Shown one piece after another: positions 1 to 6,272 of a DNA stretch of 8,133 bases. Within the stretch, counting starts at the first letter, position 1. Each line of letters starts with the position of its first letter. A program made the translations under genes and the position numbers. Location: NCBI GenBank assembly GCA_017615235.1, contig JAGAAM010000197.1:1-8133 (forward strand), given 5' to 3'. The notes beneath the pieces were generated by a model. The model made no database searches. It worked only from the letters and a program-made list of their open reading frames with translations, and was not told where the DNA came from. The stretch is from Clostridia bacterium (GTDB lineage Bacteria > Bacillota_A > Clostridia > Oscillospirales > CAG-382).

Positions 1-1377
1 GACATCGGCGGGCACCGCTTCTTCACGAAGGACGACAGAGTCAACGAGCTTTGGCGCCATATAATGCCCGTCCAGGGCGCTCCCGCCTACGACGACAAGG
101 TCCTGGGCCGCGAAAAGCCGCTTGCCGAAGGCGGCCCCGACCCCGAAAAGGAAGAAAAAGTAATGCTCGTCCGCACACGCGTCTCGCGCATATACTTCCT
201 TAAAAAGTTCTTCGCGTATCCGATATCCCTTTCCTGGGAGACTATCAAGAACATGGGCTTCGGCAGGACCGTCAAAGCCGGGTTCGGCTATATGTGGTCG
301 GCGGTCTTCAAGAAGAAGGAGACGAACCTCCGCAACTTCTACATAAACCGTTTCGGCAAACCGCTTTACGAGATGTTCTTCGAGGATTACACCGAAAAAG
401 TATGGGGCGTGAACCCGTCGAACATCTCCGCCGACTGGGGCGCGCAGCGCGTGAAAGGGCTTTCGCTCTTCAAAGCAGTATGGTCGAAGATCTCCGCTCC
501 CTTCAAGAAAAAGGATCCGAAGAAGGTCGAGACTTCGCTCATCGAACAGTATATCTACCCGAAAAAAGGCCCCGGTCAGCTTTGGGAGGCGCTTGCCGAC
601 GAAGTACGCTCGCTCGGCGGCGAGATAATCATGAACGCGAAGGTCGACGGCGTAGTCACCGACGGCAAAAAAGTCGTTTCGGTAAGGGCGAACGGCAAGG
701 ATTACGGGGCGGATTATTTCATCTCCTCGATGCCGGTCAAGGATCTTTGCGACAGTATGGACAAGGTTCCGGAAGAAGTGCTTAAAGTCACGCACGATCT
801 TCCCTACCGCGATTTCATCACCGTAGGCCTGCTTTGCGACAAGCTTCAGATAACCAACAAGACGAAGATGAAAACGCTTGCGAACATCGTCCCCGACTGC
901 TGGATCTACATCCAGGAACGCGACGTCAAGCTCGGCAGACTGCAGATATTCAACAACTGGTCGCCTTATATGGTCGACGATCCGGAGCACAAGGTCTGGA
1001 TCGGGCTTGAATACTTCTGCTCCGAGGGCGACGAGCTTTGGAACATGGACGACAAGGATTTCATCGACCTTGCGATAAACGAGCTTACGCACATCGGCAT
1101 AGTCGACAAAGCCGACGTAAAGGATTCGGTGCGCGTCCGCGTCAAAAAAGCGTATCCGTCCTATTTCGGCACCTATAACGAGTTCGACAAAGCGCGCGAA
1201 TTCCTTTGCAGGTTCGAGAACCTTTACTGCGTGGGCAGGAACGGCCAGCACCGCTACAACAACATGGATCACTCGATGCTTTCCGCGATGGTCGCAGTCG
1301 ATTCGATCCGCACCGGCAAGGACAAAGACGCCTGCTGGGACGTCAATACCGAGAAAGAATACCACGAAAAGAAATAA
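1..1377 (+). CDS. FAD-dependent amine-oxidase-like oxidoreductase, 3' partial (N-terminus outside window)
   Basis: An open frame runs from the first base to TAA at 1375-1377 (458 codons visible). It opens in the conserved block DIGGHRFFTK, which in this family lies shortly after the N-terminal GxGxxG dinucleotide-binding motif. The real start is therefore upstream of the window, and the ATG at 64 is internal. Other recognisable blocks are YTEKVWGV with ISADWGAQRVKGLSL (about codons 130-155 of the visible part) and the C-terminal FAD-contacting segment NLYCVGRNGQHRYNNMDHSM (about 413-432). This arrangement fits the flavin amine oxidase / protoporphyrinogen-oxidase-like superfamily. Relatives with this RNGxHRYNNxDHSM end are often annotated only as NAD(P)/FAD-dependent oxidoreductases, some beside polysaccharide or glycosyltransferase genes. 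The substrate cannot be inferred. The protein is probably cytoplasmic, since no membrane segment is seen. A hairpin terminator follows the stop codon. Confidence 0.85.
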   Translation, partial: DIGGHRFFTKDDRVNELWRHIMPVQGAPAYDDKVLGREKPLAEGGPDPEKEEKVMLVRTRVSRIYFLKKFFAYPISLSWETIKNMGFGRTVKAGFGYMWSAVFKKKETNLRNFYINRFGKPLYEMFFEDYTEKVWGVNPSNISADWGAQRVKGLSLFKAVWSKISAPFKKKDPKKVETSLIEQYIYPKKGPGQLWEALADEVRSLGGEIIMNAKVDGVVTDGKKVVSVRANGKDYGADYFISSMPVKDLCDSMDKVPEEVLKVTHDLPYRDFITVGLLCDKLQITNKTKMKTLANIVPDCWIYIQERDVKLGRLQIFNNWSPYMVDDPEHKVWIGLEYFCSEGDELWNMDDKDFIDLAINELTHIGIVDKADVKDSVRVRVKKAYPSYFGTYNEFDKAREFLCRFENLYCVGRNGQHRYNNMDHSMLSAMVAVDSIRTGKDKDACWDVNTEKEYHEKK

Positions 1378-1386
1378 AAAAACGAA

Positions 1387-1415
1387 GAAAAGCCGCAAAA
1401 CGGCTTTTCCTCCTT
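1387..1415 (+). terminator. Rho-independent terminator of the flavoprotein gene
   Basis: A perfect 9-bp stem, GAAAAGCCG (1387-1395) with CGGCTTTTC (1401-1409), closes a 5-nt CAAAA loop. It begins 9 nt after the stop codon of the plus-strand flavoprotein gene and is followed by a pyrimidine-rich run (TTTTCCTCCTT). The U-tract is interrupted by C residues, so termination may be only moderate. The stronger hairpin at 1449-1483 would act as a back-up. Confidence 0.7.
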
Positions 1416-1416
1416 A

Positions 1417-1448
1417 ATTATTCATTATTCATTTCTTCATTATTCATT
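1417..1448. repeat. Short AT-rich direct repeats (ATTATTCATT x3) between two terminators
   Basis: The 10-mer ATTATTCATT occurs at 1417-1426, 1424-1433 (overlapping the first by 3 nt) and 1439-1448. The tract fills the space between the two hairpins of the convergent gene ends and is far more AT-rich than the surrounding coding DNA. It encodes nothing recognisable. It could be a slippage-prone spacer or part of a dispersed intergenic repeat; the sequence alone does not decide. Confidence 0.6.
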
Positions 1449-1483
1449 AAAAAGGCTTTTGCGTTTTTTGCAAAAGCCTTTTT
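1449..1483. terminator. Strong bidirectional rho-independent terminator between convergent genes
   Basis: A perfect 14-bp stem (1449-1462 with 1470-1483) has a 7-nt loop (GTTTTTT). Its A-tract and T-tract flanks give a U-run after the stem on either strand. It begins immediately after the stop codon of the minus-strand lyase gene (stop at 1485-1487) and is therefore the natural end of the malQ-DUF3737-malY operon. It also backs up the weaker terminator of the plus-strand flavoprotein gene. Confidence 0.85.
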
Positions 1484-1484
1484 C

Positions 1485-2633
1485 TTATTCTTTGAACGCT
1501 TTGAGCCGCCTCAGCCCCTCTTCGACGGTCGATCGCGGGCAGGCGACGTTCATCCGCACGAAACCTTTTCCGCCCGAACCGTAGACCGAACCTTCGGACA
1601 GGAACAGCCCGGTCTTTTCACGGATCGCCTTTGCCGGCGAATCGAGCCCCCACGCACGGCAGTCGATCCAAAGGAGATAGGTCGCTTCGGAAACGCCGAG
1701 TTTGAGCTCCGGGATGTTCTTTTCTAAAAACTCGCGGACGAGTTCTTTGTTGCCGTAAATATATTCGCGCAGTTCGTCGAGCCAGCCGCCGCATTCGTCG
1801 AAAGCGACCTGCGCGGCAAGCGCGGCGAAGACGTTAGGCTCCGCGACTTCGTCGGTGTTGAGCGCGCGCCGGACCTTGTGGCGCAGTTTCTTATCCGGTA
1901 CGATCGCGGCTGCGGTCTGGATCCCCGCAAGGTTGAAAGTCTTCGTCGGCGCAACGCAGACGACGCAGTTTTCGCGGCACTCCTCCGATACCGAAGCGAA
2001 AGGTATATACTCTTTGCCGGGGTCGGTAAGGTCGCAGTGTATCTCGTCGGAGATCACCGTAACGCCGTACGCTTTCGCCATTTTGCCGATCCGCGAAAGC
2101 GTTTCTTTATCCCATATCTTCCCTACCGGATTGTGAGGGTTGCAAAGCAGAAAAAGCGTGGTCTGCGGGTCGGAAAAAGCGCTTTCGAGCGCGTCCCACG
2201 GGATAAGCCGGTCGCCGTTCTTTTCCGCAAGCGGAACTTCAAGTATATTCCGCCCGTTGTTCCTTACGCAGTTGAAAAATATGTTGTAGACCGGCGTGAG
2301 CATCGCGACGTTTTCCGCCGGCGTCGTAAGCTTGCGGACGCAGCTCGAAATGATCGGCACCACGCCCGTCGCGAAGATTATATCGTCCGGCGAATAGGTC
2401 ACTCCGTGCCTTGAAGACCACCAGTTTATATAGGCGTTCTTAAAGCCGTCGGATACGTCGGTATAGCCGAAAACGCCGTGCTCGACCCGCTTTTTAAGGG
2501 CGTTTATTACCGGTTCCGGCGCTTTGAAATCCATATCGGCGACCCACATCGGAAGCTCGTTATCTTTGGCAAGATCCCATTTTATCGATCCGCTTCCGCG
2601 CCTTACAACCGGGGTATCGAAATCGTATTTCAT
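1485..2633 (-). CDS. MalY/PatB family PLP-dependent C-S lyase (cystathionine beta-lyase type)
   Basis: This 382-residue protein matches the usual length of the MalY/PatB branch of fold-type I aminotransferases. Visible blocks are the N-terminal DFDTPVVRRGSGSIKWD, the WVADMDF motif (30-36), NPHNPVGKIW (165-174), SDEIHCDL (195-202, with the PLP-pyridine aspartate at D196), and the Schiff-base lysine K231 in APTKTFNLAG. R360 in GFVRMNVACPR is the expected carboxylate-binding arginine. Family members cleave L-cystathionine or related thioethers to a thiol, pyruvate and ammonia in the cytoplasm; E. coli MalY also represses the maltose activator MalT. All key residues are present, so it should be an active lyase, although exact substrate and any regulatory role are inference. 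The ATG at 2633 has an AAGGA ribosome binding site 7 nt upstream. It is the last gene of the minus-strand operon, starting 3 nt after the stop of the DUF3737 gene. The symbol is left blank because malY and patB cannot be told apart here. Confidence 0.9.
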   Translation of the reverse strand: MKYDFDTPVVRRGSGSIKWDLAKDNELPMWVADMDFKAPEPVINALKKRVEHGVFGYTDVSDGFKNAYINWWSSRHGVTYSPDDIIFATGVVPIISSCVRKLTTPAENVAMLTPVYNIFFNCVRNNGRNILEVPLAEKNGDRLIPWDALESAFSDPQTTLFLLCNPHNPVGKIWDKETLSRIGKMAKAYGVTVISDEIHCDLTDPGKEYIPFASVSEECRENCVVCVAPTKTFNLAGIQTAAAIVPDKKLRHKVRRALNTDEVAEPNVFAALAAQVAFDECGGWLDELREYIYGNKELVREFLEKNIPELKLGVSEATYLLWIDCRAWGLDSPAKAIREKTGLFLSEGSVYGSGGKGFVRMNVACPRSTVEEGLRRLKAFKE

Positions 2634-2636
2634 GAT

Positions 2637-3479
2637 TCAGTCCTTTTTGATTATCGCCGTCTTGCTTACGTCGACTTTGTCTTCTTCAAGGATAAGCTCG
2701 CCTATCTCCGAAGCGCGAATAACGCCGGAAAGCGGATTTTTCACGCTGTCGATGCGGCTGTTCGCGTCGATATCGACGGTCGAATATTCAAACGCAAGCG
2801 TCGTGTTTTCAAGCGTGCAGTTCTCCATAACGAGGTTGTCGATAAAGCAGAACCCCTGAAGGCTTTCGACTTTGCAGTTGACGAGACGTATATTTTTTGA
2901 ATTCCAGCCGAAGTATTCGCCGATGACCGTGGAATTCTCGACGGTGACGTTTTCGCAGTTCCAGAAGGCGTCTTTCGTCATGAGCGTCGAGTTTTTGATA
3001 AAAACGTTTTTGCATCCGTCGAAGCCGTAATTGCCGTTGAGCATAAGTCCGTCGACGGTGACGTTTTCGCTGTTCATCAGGAAATAATCGCCCTGCGCGA
3101 CGGTCACGTTCTCCAGAACGGCGTTTTTACAGCTCCACAAAGTCTCCGCCGCGTTGGAGAACGGGATATTTTTAAGCGTCACGCCGTCACAGCGGCGGAA
3201 CCCTTTCGGCGCGTCGAAGACGCAGTTTTCCAGGGATATGCCGTTCGTGTACCAGATTCCGGCACGGGCGCCGGCCTCGAATACGCAATCCCTGACGGTT
3301 ATGTCTTTTCCGTACCAGAGCGGATATTTCCAGCGGTAGGAAACGCGGTGCGTTTCAATGTTTTCGCTGTGCTTTAGCGGCGATTCGCCGTCTTCGAAAA
3401 CGCTGTCGGATATCACCGCGCCGCGTGTCATGAAAAGCGCCCTTTCGCCGGTGAATACGCCGTTTTTGATCTCTTTCAT
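2637..3479 (-). CDS. DUF3737-like right-handed parallel beta-helix protein
   Basis: This 280-residue protein is built of about 19-20-residue rungs with a repeating N-[VI]-x-[VI]-x-N-[SC] pattern, for example ENVTVENS, KNIRLVNC and KNVFIKNS. That is the signature of a right-handed parallel beta-helix. The conserved blocks TGERALF (10-16), FEDGESPLKHSENIE (28-42), WKYPLWYGKDI (50-60), ARAGIWYTN (71-79), FRRCDGV (94-100), NAAETLW (109-115), DAFWNCENV (170-178), GWNSKNI (191-197), ESLQGFCFIDNLVMENC (about 205-221) and FEYSTVD (230-236) fit the DUF3737 family as I know it, whose function is unknown. No signal peptide or membrane segment is visible, so it is probably cytoplasmic. I chose the ATG at 3479 because it forms an ATGA overlap with the malQ stop, has AAAAAGG upstream, and begins MKEIKNG as relatives do. 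An in-frame ATG at 3506 lies inside malQ and lacks a binding site. Fold and rung aromatic residues resemble carbohydrate-active beta-helices, but no catalytic residues can be assigned. Confidence 0.85.
   Translation of the reverse strand: MKEIKNGVFTGERALFMTRGAVISDSVFEDGESPLKHSENIETHRVSYRWKYPLWYGKDITVRDCVFEAGARAGIWYTNGISLENCVFDAPKGFRRCDGVTLKNIPFSNAAETLWSCKNAVLENVTVAQGDYFLMNSENVTVDGLMLNGNYGFDGCKNVFIKNSTLMTKDAFWNCENVTVENSTVIGEYFGWNSKNIRLVNCKVESLQGFCFIDNLVMENCTLENTTLAFEYSTVDIDANSRIDSVKNPLSGVIRASEIGELILEEDKVDVSKTAIIKKD
2641..2645 (-). promoter_or_regulatory. Ribosome binding site of the MalY/PatB gene
   Basis: On the minus strand AAGGA lies 7 nt before the ATG at 2633. It sits inside the final codons of the upstream DUF3737 gene, so translation of the two genes is probably coupled. 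Confidence 0.65.
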
Positions 3480-4939
3480 TCGGGTTTTACCTTTTTCTGT
3501 TCGCATCTGCCGTAAAGCAGGTTCAGGTGTTTGAGTTTAGCGCGGTCGAGTTTGTCGAGCTGCTGCCGCGTGACGCGCCATTTCCAGTTGCCGTCGGCTT
3601 CGCCGGGAGTGTTCATACGGGTATCCGCGCCGAACAGCAAAAGGTCCTGAAGCGGGAATATCGCCGTGTCGGCGTCGCTGCGGAGCACCGTGCGGATGAT
3701 GGAATCGTATGCCTCGCGGCTGTTCCAGTCCCAACCGGTGTAACCGCAGTATTCAAGCATATTTTTGCGCTTGTCGCCGTCGATCTCCCAGACGAAACCC
3801 AGGAGCGTGTTGTTGTCGTGAGTGCCGGTATAGGCGACGCTGTTCCTGCCGAAGTTGTGCGGGATATGAGGAGTGTCGGCATAGCCGTCGAACCCGAACT
3901 GGAACACCCTCATCCCCGGGAAACCGCTTTTCTCGACGAGAGCCTTTACCTCCGGCGTGATGACTCCGAGGTCTTCGGCGATAAGCGTTTTTCCCTTGCA
4001 GACGCGTTTGAGCCTTGTGATAAGGTCCATGCCCGGACCTTTCATCCATACGCCGTTGCGGGCGTTTTTCGCCCTCGGCGAGCAGGCGTAGAAGGATTCG
4101 AGCCCGCGGAAGTGGTCGATACGGATGACGTCGAACATCTCGCACATGAACGCCATGCGGTCGCACCACCATTTATAGCCGTCCTTTTTCATGGCGTCCC
4201 AGTTGTAAAGCGGGTTGCCCCAAAGCTGGCCGTCGGCGCTGAAATAATCCGGCGGCACTCCGGCGACGCGGGTCGGACGGTAACGCTGATCGACGAGGAA
4301 CTGATCCGGCGCGCTCCATACGTCGGAGCTGTCGAGCGCGGTGTATATCGGGATGTCGCCGATGATCTTTACGCCGTTTTCGTTGGCGTAGGCTTTAAGC
4401 TTGCCCCATTGACGCATAAAAGTGTAGCAGATGAATTTCCACGCTTTTAAAACGCTTTCGTCGGGGACGCCGTTCTTCCAGAGCCAGAATTTTTTGCCCC
4501 TGTTCGCGGCACGGAGCGCCATAAAGCGGCAGAAATCTTCCGTGTGCGGATGCTTTCTGAAGAATTCGTAAAAATCCTTCCCTCCGCGGAAACGCTCCGC
4601 CGCCTTTGAAAGCAGAGCGAAACGCTCGGCGTCAAGGCGCCCGAACTCGCAGGCGTACGGCGTTTTCTGCCTTGCGTTGATAAGCTCGCGCTCGGTGACG
4701 AGCCCGCAGTCGAAAAGATCCTTCAGGTCGATAAACCAGGGGTTGACCGAAAACGCGCTGTACGAGCTGTACGGCGAGGCGAATTTGTCCGGCATACAGA
4801 AGGGCAGCACCTGCCAGTACGAAAACCCGGACTGTTTGAGGAAATCGACGAATTCCCTGCCCTCTTTCCCGAACGCGCCGCAGGAATAATCGCCCCACAG
4901 CGAGGATATATGTAACAAAACACCGCTTTTGCGTTCCAT
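3476..4939 (-). CDS. malQ: 4-alpha-glucanotransferase (amylomaltase, GH77)
   Basis: This 487-residue protein has the length of the compact amylomaltases (about 500 residues) and lacks the long N-terminal extension of E. coli MalQ. The enzyme moves alpha-1,4-glucan segments between maltodextrins, releasing glucose, and acts in cytoplasmic maltose/maltodextrin or glycogen metabolism. The N-terminal RKSGVLLHISSLWGDYSCGAFG and SPYSSYSAFSVNPWFIDL blocks are typical. The GH77 catalytic triad is intact: nucleophile D275 in RIDHFRG, acid/base E322 in AEDLG, and transition-state aspartate D375 in GTHDNNT. GDIPIY (194-199), VAGVPPDYFSADGQLWGNPLY (225-245) and the LQDLLLFG-type region near the C-terminus complete the family pattern. 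The ATG at 4939 has a GGAGGT site 7 nt upstream. It is the first gene of the minus-strand operon, behind a near-consensus promoter; its TGA overlaps the next ATG. No maltose transporter or phosphorylase is visible nearby. Confidence 0.95.
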   Translation of the reverse strand: MERKSGVLLHISSLWGDYSCGAFGKEGREFVDFLKQSGFSYWQVLPFCMPDKFASPYSSYSAFSVNPWFIDLKDLFDCGLVTERELINARQKTPYACEFGRLDAERFALLSKAAERFRGGKDFYEFFRKHPHTEDFCRFMALRAANRGKKFWLWKNGVPDESVLKAWKFICYTFMRQWGKLKAYANENGVKIIGDIPIYTALDSSDVWSAPDQFLVDQRYRPTRVAGVPPDYFSADGQLWGNPLYNWDAMKKDGYKWWCDRMAFMCEMFDVIRIDHFRGLESFYACSPRAKNARNGVWMKGPGMDLITRLKRVCKGKTLIAEDLGVITPEVKALVEKSGFPGMRVFQFGFDGYADTPHIPHNFGRNSVAYTGTHDNNTLLGFVWEIDGDKRKNMLEYCGYTGWDWNSREAYDSIIRTVLRSDADTAIFPLQDLLLFGADTRMNTPGEADGNWKWRVTRQQLDKLDRAKLKHLNLLYGRCEQKKVKPE

Positions 4940-4946
4940 ATCGCGT

Positions 4947-4952
4947 ACCTCC
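4947..4952 (-). promoter_or_regulatory. Ribosome binding site of malQ
   Basis: Read on the minus strand, GGAGGT lies 7 nt before the ATG at 4939. This is a strong anti-Shine-Dalgarno match that fixes the malQ start. Confidence 0.8.
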
Positions 4953-4978
4953 GAAAAGGGATTTGTTTTATTGAAATA

Positions 4979-5007
4979 ATTATACTATATTAAATATGGT
5001 TTGTAAA
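4979..5007 (-). promoter_or_regulatory. Sigma-A-type promoter of the malQ-DUF3737-malY operon
   Basis: On the minus strand, TTTACA (5002-5007, 5 of 6 matches to TTGACA) is separated by exactly 17 nt from a perfect TATAAT (4979-4984). The predicted transcription start is near 4972, giving a leader of roughly 30 nt before malQ. It faces away from the smpB promoter about 67 bp further along. No clear operator palindrome (for example a CcpA cre site) was recognised next to it. Confidence 0.75.
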
Positions 5008-5073
5008 CAAGAAAATGCAAGGTTCAAGCGCATATTCATTACTCCGCGTTCCCTTTCCGACAAAATTATACTG

Positions 5074-5102
5074 TTGCATTTTCCGCAAGTTTGTTGTATA
5101 AT
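5074..5102 (+). promoter_or_regulatory. Sigma-A-type promoter of the smpB operon
   Basis: TTGCAT (5074-5079) is followed after exactly 17 nt by a perfect TATAAT (5097-5102). The predicted start is near 5109, leaving a leader of about 34 nt before the smpB ATG. The near-consensus -10 and ideal spacing suggest constitutive, fairly strong expression, as expected for a ribosome-rescue factor. The ATG at 5101-5103 overlaps the -10 box and so cannot be a start codon for this transcript. Confidence 0.8.
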
Positions 5103-5130
5103 GCTCGTTACCGACATCATTATTCGCAAA

Positions 5131-5135
5131 GGAGG
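5131..5135 (+). promoter_or_regulatory. Ribosome binding site that fixes the smpB start
   Basis: GGAGG, inside AAAGGAGG, lies 7 nt before the ATG at 5143. It selects this ATG over in-frame upstream candidates at 4996 and 5101, which lie before or inside the promoter. Confidence 0.85.
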
Positions 5136-5142
5136 CGCAGAT

Positions 5143-5598
5143 ATGCCGGAAAAAAGAACCGTAGCCGGCAACCGCGCCGCCTACCACGAATACTACGTCA
5201 TCGACACCTACGAAGCCGGGATGGAGCTTTACGGCACGGAGGTAAAATCGATCCGGAACGGCAGGGTCAACCTTAAGGATTCATTCTGCCGGATCGACAA
5301 CGGCGAACTTACCGCCTACGGCATCCACATAAGCCCCTACGAGAAAGGCAATATCTTCAACCGCGACCCGTACCGTCCGCGCAGGCTTTTGATGCACCGC
5401 CGCGAGATAGACCGTCTTTTCGGCATGGTCGGGCAGAAAGGTTACGCGCTGATCCCGCTTTCTATGTATTTTTCGGGCAAATGGGTCAAAATGGAGATAG
5501 GGCTCTGCAAGGGTAAAAAGCTTTACGACAAGCGCGACGCGGAAGCGGAAAAGGTCGCCAGACGCGACATCGAACGCGCGGAAAAGGGCGCCTTCTGA
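5143..5598 (+). CDS. smpB: SsrA-binding protein SmpB
   Basis: This 151-residue protein has the normal SmpB length. SmpB binds the tRNA-like domain of tmRNA, brings it to stalled ribosomes, and places its C-terminal tail in the empty mRNA channel. Visible conserved blocks are YVIDTYEAGMELYGTEVKSI (18-37), the NGRVNLKDSF segment (39-48), HISPYEKGN (62-70), the DPYRPRRLLMHRREI block (75-89), GYALIPLSMYF (100-110), and the basic C-terminal tail KGKKLYDKRDAEAEKVARRDIERAEK. The tail replaces the common DKRxxxKxRxxxRE spacing only slightly. The start is fixed by its ribosome binding site and by the promoter. It is the first gene of a plus-strand operon and its TGA overlaps the next ATG by one base (TGATG). 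Its RNA partner, ssrA, lies about 2.2 kb downstream on the same strand. Confidence 0.97.
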   Translation: MPEKRTVAGNRAAYHEYYVIDTYEAGMELYGTEVKSIRNGRVNLKDSFCRIDNGELTAYGIHISPYEKGNIFNRDPYRPRRLLMHRREIDRLFGMVGQKGYALIPLSMYFSGKWVKMEIGLCKGKKLYDKRDAEAEKVARRDIERAEKGAF

Positions 5599-6272
5599 TG
5601 GCCGCCTGGATAGTCCACCTGCGTATAGCGGAAAAACTTTTTGCAAGGCTCGGGATAAAGAACGCGGCCGATTATTACGTCGGCTCCGTCGCTCCGGACA
5701 GCGGAAGGATGGTCGGGCCCTTCGAGTATCTGCCGCCGAAGGACGTTTCTCACTGGAAACGCGACCGCATTTCCGACGAAGAGCGGCTTGCGATCAACGA
5801 TGAATTCGCTTTTAAATTTTTAAAGGACGAGACCGACCCGGAAAAGCGCGATCTTTTTACCGGTTATTACGTCCATATCCTCACCGACACGTTTTTCACC
5901 CGCGACGTGATACGCCCCTACGTTATGAAGTACGGGCGCGACGAATGGCACAGGAACATCGGTTCGATCCGCGCCAACTGGTACGATATAGACTTCCGCT
6001 TTGTCGCGGAACACCCGGATTTTTATCCGCTTGAAGTGCTCGGAAAAGTTAAGGATTACCCGAACGTGTACTTTGACTATTTCACAAAAGACGATATCAC
6101 CGAACGCGTAACGTATATTTACGGGCTTTACAAAAACAGCCGTCCCGGCGAAAACGTGCCTTTTATAAGCGTCACGCCGGATAGTATAAGCCGCTTTGTC
6201 GACAAAGTCTCCGACGAGATATTCGACAGGGTGACGAGGGTGATCCCGGCTTTTAAGGAGGTTACGGTATGA
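5598..6272 (+). CDS. Putative zinc-dependent phospholipase C-like protein
   Basis: This 224-residue soluble protein resembles the small proteins annotated as zinc-dependent phospholipase C family in Clostridia. The pattern visible is H7 in MAAWIVHLRIAEKL, VAPDSG (31-36, D34), SHWKRD (H52), and GYYVHILTDTFF (89-100, H93 and D97). These His/Asp residues are spaced as in the helical zinc-binding core of the PF00882-type fold. Substrate and activity are unknown; no signal peptide or membrane segment is visible, unlike classical secreted phospholipase C enzymes, so it is probably cytoplasmic. Its ATG overlaps the smpB TGA by one base and has only a weak GGG-rich region upstream, so translation is likely coupled to smpB termination. 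Its own stop overlaps the next gene by an ATGA. The family call is from motif memory, not a search. Confidence 0.6.
   Translation: MAAWIVHLRIAEKLFARLGIKNAADYYVGSVAPDSGRMVGPFEYLPPKDVSHWKRDRISDEERLAINDEFAFKFLKDETDPEKRDLFTGYYVHILTDTFFTRDVIRPYVMKYGRDEWHRNIGSIRANWYDIDFRFVAEHPDFYPLEVLGKVKDYPNVYFDYFTKDDITERVTYIYGLYKNSRPGENVPFISVTPDSISRFVDKVSDEIFDRVTRVIPAFKEVTV
6255..6261 (+). promoter_or_regulatory. Ribosome binding site of the Ig-like surface protein gene
   Basis: AAGGAGG lies 7 nt before the ATG at 6269, inside the last codons of the preceding gene. It is a much stronger site than that of the preceding gene, so this third gene can be translated independently of coupling. Confidence 0.8.

Noticed and set aside
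64..66. The ATG at 64 as the start of the flavoprotein.
   Set aside because: Conserved family sequence (DIGGHRFFTK) continues upstream of it to the window edge, so the gene is simply cut by the window.
1878..2414. A 178-codon plus-strand open frame opposite the lyase gene.
   Set aside because: Arg-rich low-information translation opposite a gene with all PLP-enzyme motifs.
3480..3506. An upstream ATG at 3506 as start of the DUF3737-like gene.
   Set aside because: It lies within malQ and has no binding site; the ATG at 3479 overlaps the malQ stop, has AAAAAGG upstream and matches the family N-terminus.
3527..4450. A 307-codon open frame on the plus strand, antisense to malQ.
   Set aside because: malQ has an intact catalytic triad and full length on the other strand; the antisense translation has no recognisable motif.
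4996..5142. An N-terminal extension of smpB to an ATG at 4996 (or 5101).
   Set aside because: The extension would run through the smpB promoter, the translation is unlike any SmpB, and an ideal AAAGGAGG site precedes the ATG at 5143.
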